Shown here: in pieces, positions 14,091-25,239 of the stretch
Numbering within the stretch: the stretch's first letter is position 1
Layout: each line of letters opens with the position of its first letter
Made by a program: the position numbers and the translations under genes
NCBI GenBank assembly: GCA_947179155.2
Contig: CAMXCC020000001.1
Span: forward strand, 1 to 64,000
Length of the DNA: 64,000 nucleotides
Direction of reading: 5' to 3'
Origin: Hedera helix
Taxonomy: Eukaryota; Streptophyta; Magnoliopsida; Apiales; Araliaceae
Notes under the pieces: generated by a model
Database searches by the model: none
What the model was told of the DNA's origin: nothing
The model's input: only the letters and a program-made list of their open reading frames with translations

Positions 14091-14320
14091 TATTAATATA
14101 ACCACATTCACTTTTCAATTGAATTTATTTTCTTAATAAATTCTCTACATGCATTATTAAAATATTTCCACATTTAATTTCTAACAAATACATTATATTA
14201 AAAAAAATGTTCACCCATTTTTCACACATCTCACTTCTACAACTCTAGGTTTTAAACCATAACCTTTAATTTATATTTAAAATCTTATTTACAAATCTTG
14301 CAAATATCTGGGATATTACA

Positions 14321-17300
14321 CACACAAGTCTTCATTTGAGGAAACTTGCTATTCATTTCGTTATTTGCTTAAAATTTGCAAACAAATAGTGGATTAGGAG
14401 TCATATTACTTCGTTATACATCGGTTAGACTCAAAAGGAGCAATTCTATTACTCTCGCATTGAAAACAATGCGTACAACGCACACAAGTCTTCACTTGAG
14501 GAAACGTGCTATTCGTTTCGTTATTTCCTCAAAATTTGCAAACAAATAGGTGATTAAGAGTCATATTACTTCGTTATACATCGGTTAGCCTCAAAAGGAG
14601 CAATTCTATCACTCTCGCATTGAAAACAATGCGTACAACGCACACAAGTCTTCATTTGAGGAAACGTGCTATTCGTTTCGTTATTTCCTCAAAATTTGCA
14701 AACAAATAGGTGATTAAGAGTCATATTACTTCGTTATACCTCGGTTAGCCTCAAAATGAGCAATCCTATCACTCTCGCATTGAAAACAATGCGTACAGCG
14801 CACACAAGTCTTCATTTGAGGAAACTTGTTATTCGTTTCGTTATTTGCTTAAAATTTGCAAACAAATAGTGGATTAGGAGTCATACTACTTCGTTATGCA
14901 TCGGTTAGCCTCAAAAGGAGCAATTCTATCACTCTCGCATTGAAAACAATGGGTAAAACGTACTTAAGTCTTCATTTGAGGAAACGTGCTATTCGTTTCG
15001 TTATTTCCTCAAAATTTGCAAACAAATAGGTGATTAAGAGTCATATTACTTCGTTATACCTCGGTTAGCCTCAAAATGAGGAATCCTATCACTCTCGCAT
15101 TGAAAAAAATGCGTACAGCGCACACAAGTTTTCATTTGAGGAAACTTGTTATTCGTTTCGTTATTTGCTTAAAATTTGCAAACAAATAGTGGATTAGGAG
15201 TCATACTACTTCGTTATACATCGGTTAGCCTCAAAAGGAGCAATTCTATCACTCTCGCATTGAAACCAATGCGTACAACGCACTTAAGTCTTCATTTGAG
15301 GAAACGTGCTATTCGTTTCGTTATTTCCTCAAAATTTGCAAATAAATAGGTGATTAAGAGTCATATTACTTCGTTATACATCGGTTACCCTCAAAATGAG
15401 CAATTCTATCACTCTCGCATTGAAAACAATGCGTACAACGCACACAAGTCTTCATTTGAGGAAACTTGTTATTCGTTTCGTTATTTGCTTAAAATTTGCA
15501 AACAAATAGGTGATTAAGAGTCATACTACTTCGTTATACATCGGTTAGCCTCAAAAGGAGCAATTCTATCACTCTCGCATTGAAAACAATCCGTACAACG
15601 CACAGAAGTCTTCATTTGAGGAAACGTGCTATTCGTTTCGTTATTTCCTCAAAATTTGCAAACAAATAGGTGATTAAGAGTCATATTACTTCGTTATACA
15701 TCGGTTAGCCTCAAAAGGAGCAATTCTATCACTCTCGCATTGAAAACAATGCGTACAACGCACACAAGTCTTCATTTGAGGAAACGTGCTATTCGTTTCG
15801 TTATTTCCTCAAAATTTGCAAACAAATAGGTGATTAAGAGTCATATTACTTCGTTATACCTCGGTTAGCCTAAAAATGAGCAATCATATCACTCTCGCAT
15901 TGAAAACAATGTGTACAGCGCACACAAGTCTTCATTTGAGGAAACTTGTTATTCGTTTCGTTATTCGCTTAAAATTTGCAAACGAATAGTGGATTAGGAG
16001 TCATACTACTTCGTTATACATCGGTTAGCCTCAAAAGGAGCAATTCTCTCACTCTCGCATTGAAAACAATGCGTACAACGCACAGAAGTCTTCATTTGAG
16101 GAAACGTGCTATTCGTTTCGTTATTTCCTCAAAATTTGCAAACAAATAGGTGATTAAGAGTCATATTACTTCGTTATACATCGGTTAGCCTAAAAATGAG
16201 CAATTCTATCACTCTCGCATTGAAAACAATGCGTACAACGCACACAAGTCTTCATTTGAGGAAACGTGCTATTCGTTTCGTTATTTCCTCAAAATTTGCA
16301 AACAAATAGGTGATTAAGAGTCATATTACTTCGTTATACATCGGTTAGCCTCAAAAGGAGCAATTCTATTACTCTCGCATTGAAAACAATGCGTACAACG
16401 TAAACAAGTCTTCATTTGAGGAAACGTGCTATTCGTTTCGTTATTTGCTTAAAATTTGCAAACAAATAGTGGATTAGGAGTCATACTACTTCGTTATACA
16501 TCGGTTAGCCTCAAAAGGAGCAATTCTATCACTCTCGCATTGAAAACAATGCGTACAACGCACTTAAGTCTTCATTTGAGGAAACGTGCTATTCGTTTCG
16601 TTATTTCCTCAAAATTTGCAAACAAATAGGTGATTAAGAGTCATACTACTTCGTTATACATCGGTTAGCCTCAAAAGGAGCAATTCTATTACTCTCGCAT
16701 TGAAAACAATGCGTACAACGCACACAAGTCTTCACTTGAGGAAACGTGCTATTCGTTTCGTTATTTCCTCAAAATTTGCAAACCAATAGGTGATTAAGAG
16801 TCATATTACTTCGTTATACATCGGTTAGCCTAAAAATGAGCAATTCTATCACTCTCGCATTGAAAACAATGCGTACAACGCACACAAGTCTTCATTTGAG
16901 GAAACTTGCTATTCCTTTCGTTATTTGCTTAAAATTTGCAAACAAATAGGTGATTAAGAGTCATATTACTTCGTTATACATCGGTTAGCCTCAAAATGAG
17001 CAATTCTATCACTCTCGCATTGAAAACAATGCGTACAACGCACACAAGTCTTCATTTGAGGAAACGTGCTATTCGTTTCGTTATTTCCTCAAAATTTTCA
17101 AACAAATAGGTGATTAAGAATCATATTACTTCGTTATACCTCGGTTAGCCTCAAAATGAGCAATCCTATCACTCTCGCATTGAAAACAATGCGTACAGCG
17201 CACACAAGTCTTCATTTGAGGAAACTTGTTATTCGTTTCGTTATTTGCTTAAAATTTGCAAACAAATAGTGGATTAGGAGTCATACTACTTCGTTATACA

Positions 17301-17689
17301 TCGGTTAGCCTCAAAAGGAGCAATTCTATCACTCTCGCATTGAAAACAATGCGTACAACGCACAGAAGTCTTGATTTGAGGAAACGTGCTATTCGTTTCG
17401 TTATTTCCTCAAAATTTGCAAACAAATAGGTGATTAAGAGTCATATTACTTCGTTATACATCGGTTAGCCTAAAAATGAGCAATTCTATCACTCTCGCAT
17501 TGAAAACAATGCGTACAGCGCACACAAGTCTTCATTTGAGGAAACTTGTTATTCGTTTCATTATTTGCTTAAAATTTGCAAACAAATAGTGGATTAGGAG
17601 TTATACTACTTCGTTATACATCGGTTACCCTAAAAAGGAGCAATTCTATCACTCTCGCATTGAAAACAATCCGTACAGCGCACAGAAGT
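14321..17689 (+). repeat. 160-bp satellite, array B (~21 monomers)
   Basis: It continues array A in phase after the TSD. It opens with the monomer series that opens array A (GAAACTTGCTATTCATTTCG, then CAATTCTATTACTC with TCTTCACTTG), so the same higher-order unit is reused. A variant with AATGGGTAAAACGTACTTAAG at 14948 and several CGCACTTAAG monomers are shared with array D. Confidence 0.97.
17685..17689. other. Target site duplication GAAGT (pair with 37627-37631)
   Basis: GAAGT directly flanks TGTAACG at the left and ..GATATTACA at the right of the outer element. Joining the flanks restores the satellite CACAGAAGTCTTC. Confidence 0.95.
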
Positions 17690-18436
17690 TGTAACGCCCC
17701 CAAAAATCCCCGCGCTTTCGATGTGGCGGACCTTGTGCGTTAATTTCATACATCTATCGACTTAACCAATGATCCCATAATCATATTGGTTGAAATAGTC
17801 TTATTTTAGACTATACATTAACAATTTCTCTTAACATTGTCCCTGGATCTTAACTTGATCTCAGTCTCATAAGTATACAAGTATCAACTTGTATTTCATC
17901 CGTATAAATGGATAAAACCATATATAACGGTTTAATTTTAACCTTAGGATTTAAATATTCTATATACGTCCACTTGCAACGGTCTCATTCGTACTACAAG
18001 TATCAATATACAAAGATATCTCTTCATATCAATAATCCTACTTATATGGTATTCAGAATAGTAATAACGAGTTATACCTGGGTCCGAGGAACCTTAACGA
18101 TGGATTTGACCAGTCAACATCGCTTAGTTCTGTCTCAGATGTACAGCACTCACAAGTTATTTACCGATCCTCATCCAGATAAATAGATCATTATCAATAC
18201 TATGTTAAATTTTAACAATTCTAGGTTATATCAAAATAAAGACATAACAACATTCTGATGATAATTATTTATATCATTCATTCAATATTCGGTTACATGT
18301 TTATTTGTTCGTATTACAACAGTCATTATGACATATACAAATACAATCAATTTACATGAAAACCTAATCTATGCTGCATCTTTAAGTTCATGATCTTCTT
18401 AACGTTCATCTTTAATCTGCAAATAAGGTTTTATTC

Positions 18437-18465
18437 GCAAGAATGAGCACGACGGCTCAGCAAGT
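18437..18465 (-). other. Conserved LTR hairpin
   Basis: TGAGC-ACGACG-GCTCA core with flanking GCAAG and GCAAG; second copy in the 5' LTR at 34508-34536. Confidence 0.7.
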
Positions 18466-19479
18466 CTAACATACAGCACATACGCAGTTTATGCTTTCAT
18501 ATAAACTTTAACATGCATTGACTGAACATAATTCTCCATTTAATATCACATATAACTCACGTTCCAATAATTTATATCACATTGACACACAAAGTGTATA
18601 AATCATGTTCATACATCGTAAACATAACGCATACCAGTTAGAAGGCTTGTAAACATCAGTTAAAGACTTCACATATCATCTATTGCATAATAACATGACA
18701 TTATACATCTCATTTAACATTTTAACAATACTAAACAAGTAGCACATAACAAGAGTTAGAAGACTTGCCTTGAAACCATGTTAGGGTTTCCCGGGAAATC
18801 GTTAAACGCCTACAAAAAGGGTTACGCGACCCCGAATGTTAGTTTATCAAATTTTCCTTTTGAATAAGTCTTAGAATAACTTAACTACACTATTTTCATA
18901 GGTGAAATTATTTGGAACATTGGCTAACTCAAAAACTCATTTTTAAGCCAAATTTTCGGATTTGGGCAGATTGTTGGACTGCCAGACCCCGGCTCGGTTA
19001 AACGGCCATAACTTCTTCGTTTTAAAACATTTTTTAGTCGTTCAAAATTTCACGCGTTCGTAACTTCCGTACCTACAACTTTAATTCAGACCAAAGTTCG
19101 AGATTCCTTACTGATTTACACATATTTCGCCAGTAATGGGACTGATCTAAAACTGATTCATATTTCTGACCTCTTTTACAGTGACAGCCATAACTTTGTC
19201 ATACGAAAACATTTTTGAGTGATTCTTGAGTCTAAATTGCTTAGAATTTCATGATCTACAACTTTCATTTAGGTGTCTAAGGCAGATTCAGAAATTAAAT
19301 TTTCGGAAATTACCAAAAATATTCTGCTAGTATATTAGACTTAACTTTCTTTGATCCGATTGGTAAAACATGATACCTCAAGCATTAATTTGCTAAGATA
19401 ACATGTTCTAACACTCCGTATCACTTCATAACATAAAAATAACAAAATCGTATACCTACTTATATAAGATTTCATGACT

Positions 19480-20036
19480 TTTTCTCAAGAACACGAAGAA
19501 CGAATCGAAGAACACGAAGAACAAAGTTTCATCGTTCTTCGTTTCGACTACTAAAACTTGATGCCACAAGAATTAATTAGCAAGGCCATCACGTTTCATC
19601 ATCCCATAACACTAAATTACCAAATCATAGACCTACTTATGTAGAAATTATGACTTTTTCTCAAGAACACACGAAGAACACGAAGAACGAAAAATCGTAC
19701 ATGGTAACGACTTATGTTCTTGAGCTTTTGGATTTCATACTTGAAATAATTTGAGCATTATAACTGCTTACATATGTGATTATAACACTTTATAATTGAC
19801 AAAATTTGGTCATTATAACGACTTGTTTACTTAATTATAACAATTTATAATAATACTCCAGAACATACGAAGAACACGGAGAACGGATAAACCGTACATG
19901 GATACGACGTATGTTCTTGAACTTTAAACTATGAAATGAAATTTGACATAACAACGACTTGCTCAAGTCATAAGGAACACGGAGAACGAAAAATCGTACA
20001 TGGCTACGACTTATGTTCTTGAGCCTCATCGATAAA
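19480..20036 (-). repeat. Leader hairpin array of outer LTR (left copy)
   Basis: Four related ~60-bp dyads built on GAACATAAGTCGT, CCATGTACGATTTTTCGTTC and GTGTTCTTCG. They lie downstream of the TATA site in element sense. The 64-residue frame on the minus strand at 19835-20029 is a reading of these repeats and not a credible gene. Right copy at 35550-36107. Confidence 0.7.
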
Positions 20037-20191
20037 ATAAAACTTTAAGCATAATAACGATTAAGAATCGTACCTTTTATTATTGCAAGCTTTAACTATT
20101 TCTTTGCAATCGATTCTTGTCTCACAAGAACTCTCTCTATATTTGCTCTTTAGCTTTCAAAAATGGTAAAGAACTAATGAACTTAAGCCTT

Positions 20192-20200
20192 CTATTTATA
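20192..20200 (-). promoter_or_regulatory. TATA box of outer 3' LTR
   Basis: Minus strand TATAAATAG, preceded in element sense by a GACCAAACTACCCCGACCCT block, as in many plant LTR promoters. The equivalent site in the 5' LTR is mutated (36263). Confidence 0.75.
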
Positions 20201-20479
20201 GGAAAACCAAGGGTCGGGGTAGTTTGGTCATTAGTTTAAAAGACCAAGGGCCTTTTAGTCTTTTCTCCCTAGCGCTTGCATCATCGCTTACATCACCCTT
20301 CTTCTAATTGGTCCATTCATTTTCACTTGGATTTAGTTCAAAACAAATCGTGCTAGTTCTTTTTCAGTTAGTGTAATCGTGCTAGTTCTCCCTAGTTTAG
20401 TTACACTAACTTAGTTACACATAACCTAGTTTGATTTCAACTAATTAATTAAATAGTATAATACATTAGTATTTATACG

Positions 20480-20665
20480 TATTTCTTCCGTATAATACAT
20501 CGTATAATATTCGTATTCTACTGGTATGATACCTCGTATTATTCTCGTATTAATCTCGTATAATCTTTCGTATAATCCTCGTATTATACATTACAATATA
20601 CTTTTATTATTCTCGTATTCCTTCCGTATTCGCTACGTATTCATCCCGTATACGTGAATAGTAAT
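20480..20665 (-). repeat. Degenerate CGTATAATC repeats in U3
   Basis: About fifteen units of roughly 10-13 bp around CGTAT (CGTATTATTCT, CGTATAATCTTT and similar) lie just upstream of the promoter. The nested sister element lacks them and has unrelated sequence in this place. Copy at 36540-36725. Confidence 0.7.
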
Positions 20666-20689
20666 CTCCATAAATTATTTTGGGTAAAA

Positions 20690-21110
20690 CTTTTATTGGT
20701 CAAAATGCATCTACTGTCAATAAAAATGTTATTCAGGAATGTGAATTTTCAAAATTCGGAAGAAAATTTTCCAAATGAATAGTGTTTTACACGCTTTTCG
20801 AGTAAAATTTTTATTGGCTAATTAATATCTATACTTCATATAAATGCTATTTCGTGAAATACGATATATCAAAATATCGAAAAGAACAGTAAAAAAGACG
20901 ACAAATGTTTTCTCGTAAATCGTGACATTTTCGTCTTTTTCTCCAGAAAATTTTATTGGTTCTCTGGCATCTAAACCTCATATTATCACTATGTCGTGAA
21001 ATACAAGAAGTCCTACAGATGAAAGAAACGATCAAACGAATGAAAAACGTTTCTTCGTGAATAGTGCTTTTACACGTTTTTCGAGAAAAAACTTTTATTA
21101 ACTGTTACGT
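20690..21110 (-). repeat. Imperfect ~120-140 bp tandem repeats in U3
   Basis: TTTTATTGG/TTTTATTA followed by a TCTA-rich segment and a GTGAATAGTG-type segment returns at 20691, 20809, 20951 and 21092. Related, more diverged repeats are in the nested LTR at 22440-23060. They are candidate U3 enhancer repeats by position. The 62-residue frame on the minus strand at 20847-21035 is a by-product. Confidence 0.6.
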
Positions 21111-21556
21111 GTTTTCAAATCGTGGGAAGGTTGAATCATTAAACGGAATGTCAATTTGACCTTCACATTTTGCTTAAGGGCCTAGGTTATTTTCTAGGGT
21201 TTAGACCCTAGGGTTAGGGTTTAGGTTTTAACTTTTTTTCCAATTTAGGTTTTTGTTCTAAATTGACTTCTGATTTTTAATAAGTGTTAAGGTTAACTAC
21301 TCAAACCAAAACACAAAATCCTACACATATATAATTCATACAGCACATTTAAAAGCTCAATTCAAGCTTTACTAATCACATAACATATAGTTTAGGTTAA
21401 AGATTTTAACCTCTTAGTTGTATACGATCTTAGTTTCGAGTCGTATATATTCTTTAAGATAGCTCAAGGTATGCTTGAGCAATCAATCTTAGGTTTTGAA
21501 TTGACAACCTTGCTTAGATCTTGTTAGATCACTTTTGAAATATTTGGGATATTACA

Positions 21557-21672
21557 TTCAACCCAACTTACAGGAATTTCGTCCTCGAAATTAACTTTAC
21601 AATTACTTTAGTCATTTAATATCATATTTATAAGTGCTATAAATATTCAGGATATTACATTCTCTCCTTCTT
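21557..21672 (-). other. Duplicated PPT/U3-start junction of outer element
   Basis: In element sense, CGAGGACGAAATTC, 17 bases and then TGTAATATCC occur twice, 103 bp apart: first behind the purine tract AAGAAGGAGAGAA (complement 21660-21672), then behind TAAGTTGGGTTGAA (complement 21557-21570). The 5' LTR of this element starts at the second site, which the outer TSD confirms; the nested sister starts at the first. Confidence 0.85.
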
Positions 21673-21913
21673 ATCAGAATTTTGTCATCGAAATTATAAT
21701 ATAATCATCTCCAATTTACTCTTCAATATGAATTTTCTAAATTCATCTTTTACTCACATTAAACCTCCAATACTTTGATTAGGTCTAAACAATGTTCACT
21801 TATCTCTACACATTTCCTTTCATAACTCTAGGTTTTAAACCTCTTTTCATACTCGACATTCAGTCTCATTCTTCCTTTATCTTGGATTCTTCTCACTTAT
21901 ACAGCGGCCAATC
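21673..21913 (-). other. Internal region of outer element, PPT side
   Basis: Noncoding. It matches the reverse complement of 27660-27906 in the nested element (shared words CACTTATACAGCGG and CTTGGATTCTTCTC) and breaks at CAATC, where the nested element is inserted; it resumes at 31999. Confidence 0.85.
21909..21913. other. Target site duplication CAATC (pair with 31994-31998)
   Basis: CAATC flanks the nested element. Joining ..CAGCGGCCAATC with AAGACCTTTACC rebuilds a sequence colinear with 27645-27690 of the sister element (reverse complement), which proves the nesting. Confidence 0.96.
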
Positions 21914-23587
21914 TGTAATATCCTGAATATTTATAGCACTTATAAATATGATATTAAATGACTAAAGTAATTGTAAAGTTAATTTCGAGGACGAAATTCC
22001 TGTAAGTTGGGTTGAATGTAATATCCCAAATATTTCAAAAGTGATCTAACAAGATCTAAGCACGGTTGTCAATTCAAAACCTAAGATTGATTGTTCAAGC
22101 ATACCTTGAGCTATCTTAAAGAATATATACGGCTCGAAACTACGATCGTATACAACTAAGAGGTTAAATTCTTTAACCTAAACTATGTGTTATGTGATTA
22201 GTAAAGCTTGAATTGAGCTTTTAAATGTGTTGTATGAAATATCTATGTGTAGGATTTTGTGTTTTGGTTCAAGTAGTTAACCTTAACACTTATTAAAAAT
22301 CAGAAGTCAATTTAGGGCAAAAACCTAAATTGGAAAAAGAGTTAAAACCTAAACCCTAACCCTAGGGTCTAAACCCTAGAAAATAACCTAGGCCCTTGAG
22401 CAAAATGTGAAGGTTAAATTGACATTCTGTTTCAAGATTCAACCTTCCCACGCTTTAAAAACACGTAATAGTCAGTAAAAGTTTTTCTCGAAAAACGTGT
22501 AAAAAGCACTATTCACGAAGAAACGTTTTTCATTCGTTTGATCGTTTCTTTCATCTGTAGGACTTCTTGTATTTCACGACATAGTGATAATATGAGGTTT
22601 AGATGTCAGGGAATCAATAAAATTTTCTTGGGAAAAAGACGAAAAAGACACGATTTACGAGAAAACGTTTGTCGTCTTTTTGAACGTTCTTTTCAACGTT
22701 TGGACTTTTTCTATTTCACGATATAGCATTTATACGGGGAATAGATACCAGGGAGCCACTGATATTTTTCCATAAATAAAACGTAAATCGCTCTTCAAAC
22801 GAAAACGCTTTCCGTTTTTGATCAAACCGTTGATGGATACAGTGTTTGTATGCAACACCGGTGCGTAATAAGCAATAAAAGATTTTCTCGAAAAGTGTGT
22901 CGGGAATAAGACGAAATAGGGAAAAGACAAAAATAAATATTATTTTTGACTTTTTGGTCTTCTAACCATTTTCTGAGAAATGGTCGTCAAAAACACTATT
23001 CACCGAAAAACGTGCCAAGTCTTTTGGACTTTTCACTTTACAGAAAAGTGTTCATTCGGAACAAAACTCAGTAATATCAAAATTTTAAATCAGTAGAAGT
23101 TAACCAAATTAGTTGGAATCAGACTGTTATATAATTAACTGCTAATTCATCCGTATTGTTTTCATCAAACGGATCATGAGATAGGTTAACATTAAATTTG
23201 AATAATCAAATTTATCAGATTAATACCTAATTATATTATTCAATCATAATTAGTGTCTAGAATGAAAGAAATTTATCAATCGCGTCGCCCGGTAGGTATA
23301 TTTGAGAAAAATATACGGAAGATTATCCGAGATTAATTCAAGGAAAACTTCGAGGGTCAGACGAGACATCATATTAATACTGTATGATGTATTTTATTAA
23401 TAAAATACGTATAAGTAATTAAAACTTATATTACTAATGCGAAATATTTTAAATTAATCGCACGCGATTTATCCGATATACCGAAATCGGAAGAAATAAT
23501 GACAAAACAGCTCGGGAAGCTTCTAGAAGCTTGGCTTGGAAAATATCTAGATATTATTCTAGTTTTATTAATTAAATAATGTGCGAA

Positions 23588-23657
23588 ATGACTAAAATGC
23601 CCTTAGCTTTTAAACTAATGACCAAACTACCCCGACCCTTGGTTTTCCTATAAATAG
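23588..23657 (+). promoter_or_regulatory. U3 promoter: ATGACYAAAMTRCCC repeats and TATA box
   Basis: ATGACTAAAATGCCC (23588) and ATGACCAAACTACCCC (23618) precede TATAAATAG (23649-23657). Similar blocks stand upstream of the TATA site in the other family (41085-41256, complement), so this is probably a shared promoter element. Predicted start of transcription ~23680. Duplicate in the 3' LTR at 29594-29663. Confidence 0.72.
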
Positions 23658-23824
23658 AAGGCTTAAGTTCATTAGTTCTTTACCATTTTTGAAAGCTAAA
23701 GAGCAAATATAGAGAGAGTTCTTGTAAGACAAGAATCGATTGCAAAGAAATAGTTAAAGCTTGCAATAATAAAAGGTACGATTCTTAATCGTTATTATGC
23801 TTAAAGTTTTATTTTATCGATGAG

Positions 23825-24374
23825 GCTCAAGAACATAAGTCGTAGCCATGTACGATTTTTCGTTCTCCGTGTTCCTTATGACTTGAGCAAGTCGTTGTTA
23901 TGTCAAATTTCATTTCATAGTTTAAAGTTCAAGAACATACGTCGTATCCATGTACGGTTTATCCGTTCTCCGTGTTCTTCGTATGTTCTGGAGTATTATT
24001 ATAAATTGTTATATTTAAGTAAACAAGTCGTTATAATGACCAAATTTTGTCAATTATAAAGTGTTATAATCACATATGTAAGCAGTTATAATGCTCAAAT
24101 TATTTCAAGTATGAAATCCAAAAGCTCAAGAACATAAGTCGTTACCATGTACGATTTTTCGTTCTTCGTGTTCTTCGTGTGTTCTTGAGCAAAAGTCATA
24201 ATTTCTACATAAGTAGGTTTATGATTTGGTAATTTAGTGTTATGGGATGATGAATCATGATGGCCTTGCTAAATAATGCTTGTGGCATCAAGTTTTAGTA
24301 GTCGAAACGAAGAACGATGAAACTTTGTTCTTCGTGTTCTTCGTGTTCTTCGATTCGTTCTTCGTGTTCTTGAG
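23825..24374 (+). repeat. Leader hairpin array (four modules)
   Basis: Dyads: GCTCAAG 23825-23831 with CTTGAGC 23882-23888; GAACATAC 23933-23940 with GTATGTTC 23981-23988; GCTCAAGAAC 24124-24133 with GTTCTTGAGC 24181-24190; CGAAGAAC 24308-24315 with GTTCTTCG 24327-24334, continued by more TTCTTCGTG. The first three share CATGTACG-TTTWTCGTTC in the loop. A 79-residue frame (23820-24059) runs through the repeats; it is preceded by an out-of-frame ATG near 23797 and its end is not kept in the outer family member, so I do not call it a gene. Same array in the 3' LTR at 29831-30380. Confidence 0.75.
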
Positions 24375-25210
24375 AAAAAGTCATGAAATCTTATATAAGT
24401 AGGTTTATGATTTTGTTATTTTTATGTTATGAAGTGATACGAAGTGTTAGAACATGTTATCTTAGCAAATTAATGCTTGAGGTATCATGTTTTACCAATC
24501 GGATCAAAGAAAGTTAAGTCTAATATAGTCGCAGATTATTTTTGCAAATTTCCGAAAATTTAAAGTCTGAATATGCCTTAGTAACCTAAATTAAAGTTGT
24601 AGATCATGAAATTCTAAGCAATTTAGACTCAAGAATCACTTCAAAATGTTTTCGTACGACAAAGTTATGGCTGTCGCAGTAAAAGAGGTCAAAGCTGAAT
24701 TTTTAAGGGGCATTCGGATTTTAGCACTTAAAATTAGGATTTTGAGTTCGCCACTTAACGAAATGATTCCACCAATGAAAATAGTTTAGTTAAGTTATTC
24801 TAAGACTTATTCAAAAGAAAATTTTGATAAACTAACGTTCGGGGTCGCGTAACCCTTTTTGTAGGCGTTTAACGATTTCCCGGGAAAACCCTAACATGGT
24901 TTCAAGGCAAGTCTTCTAACTCTTGCTATGTGCTACTTGTGTAGTATTGTTAAAATGTTAAATGAGATGTGTAATGTCATGTTATTATGCAATAGATGAT
25001 ATGTGAAGTCTTTAACTGATGTTTACAAGCCTTCTAACTGTTATGTTTTATGTTTACGATTTACGAACATGATTTATACACTTTGTGTGTCAATGTGATA
25101 TAAATTGTTGGAACGTGAGTTATATGTGATATTAAATGGAGAATTATGTTCAGTCAATGCATGTTAAAAGTTTATATGAAAGCATAAACTGCGTATGTGC
25201 TGTATGTTAG

Positions 25211-25239
25211 ACTTGCTGAGCCGTCGTGCTCATTCTTGC
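25211..25239 (+). other. Conserved LTR hairpin
   Basis: CTTGC-TGAGC-CGTCGT-GCTCA-TTCTTGC: a 5-bp stem with a 6-base loop, framed by a direct repeat CTTGC. Copy in the 3' LTR at 31217-31245. Confidence 0.7.

Larger units (their letters stand above)
9217..14320 (-). mobile_element. Probable solo LTR, 5.1 kb
   Basis: The unit is bounded by TGTGACGACC at the left and GGGATATTACA at the right, with a 5-bp TSD. Read on the minus strand it starts TGTAATATCCCAGATATTT, close to the start of the LTRs at 22017 and 37626. A TATA-like site lies ~1,650 bp from that start, about the same distance as in those LTRs, and a TGAGC hairpin lies ~420 bp from the 3' end. I found no PBS, PPT or second LTR inside, so recombination between two LTRs that left one copy is the simplest reading. 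At 5,104 bp it would be a very long LTR. No coding capacity; it is AT-rich throughout. A divergent full element with unrecognised LTRs is the less likely alternative. Confidence 0.78.
17690..21556 (-). repeat. 3' LTR of outer element
   Basis: Minus-strand LTR, TGTAATATCCC..GGGCGTTACA. R-U5 side (17690-20290) is nearly the same as in the nested element, while U3 (20290-21556) is largely different in sequence. A further 103 bp to 21659 carries a second, upstream U3 start that the nested element uses; see 21557-21672. A short plant telomere-like run (GGGTTTAG and GGGTTAGGGTTTAG) lies at 21195-21227. Confidence 0.93.

Noticed and set aside
9217..14320. Element read as a full LTR retrotransposon with gag-pol
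   Set aside because: No PBS, PPT, internal LTR pair or long frame is visible on either strand.
22355..22385. Telomere-like run of CCCTAAA units in the LTR (also 21195, 28360 and 37262)
   Set aside because: Only two to three imperfect units, located at the same place in each LTR; part of the element and not a telomere or fusion site.
23820..24059. 79-residue open frame in the LTR leader, seen in both nested LTRs, with 64-residue versions in the outer LTRs
   Set aside because: It is a translation of the hairpin repeats, is preceded by an out-of-frame ATG, and the C-terminus is not kept between family members.
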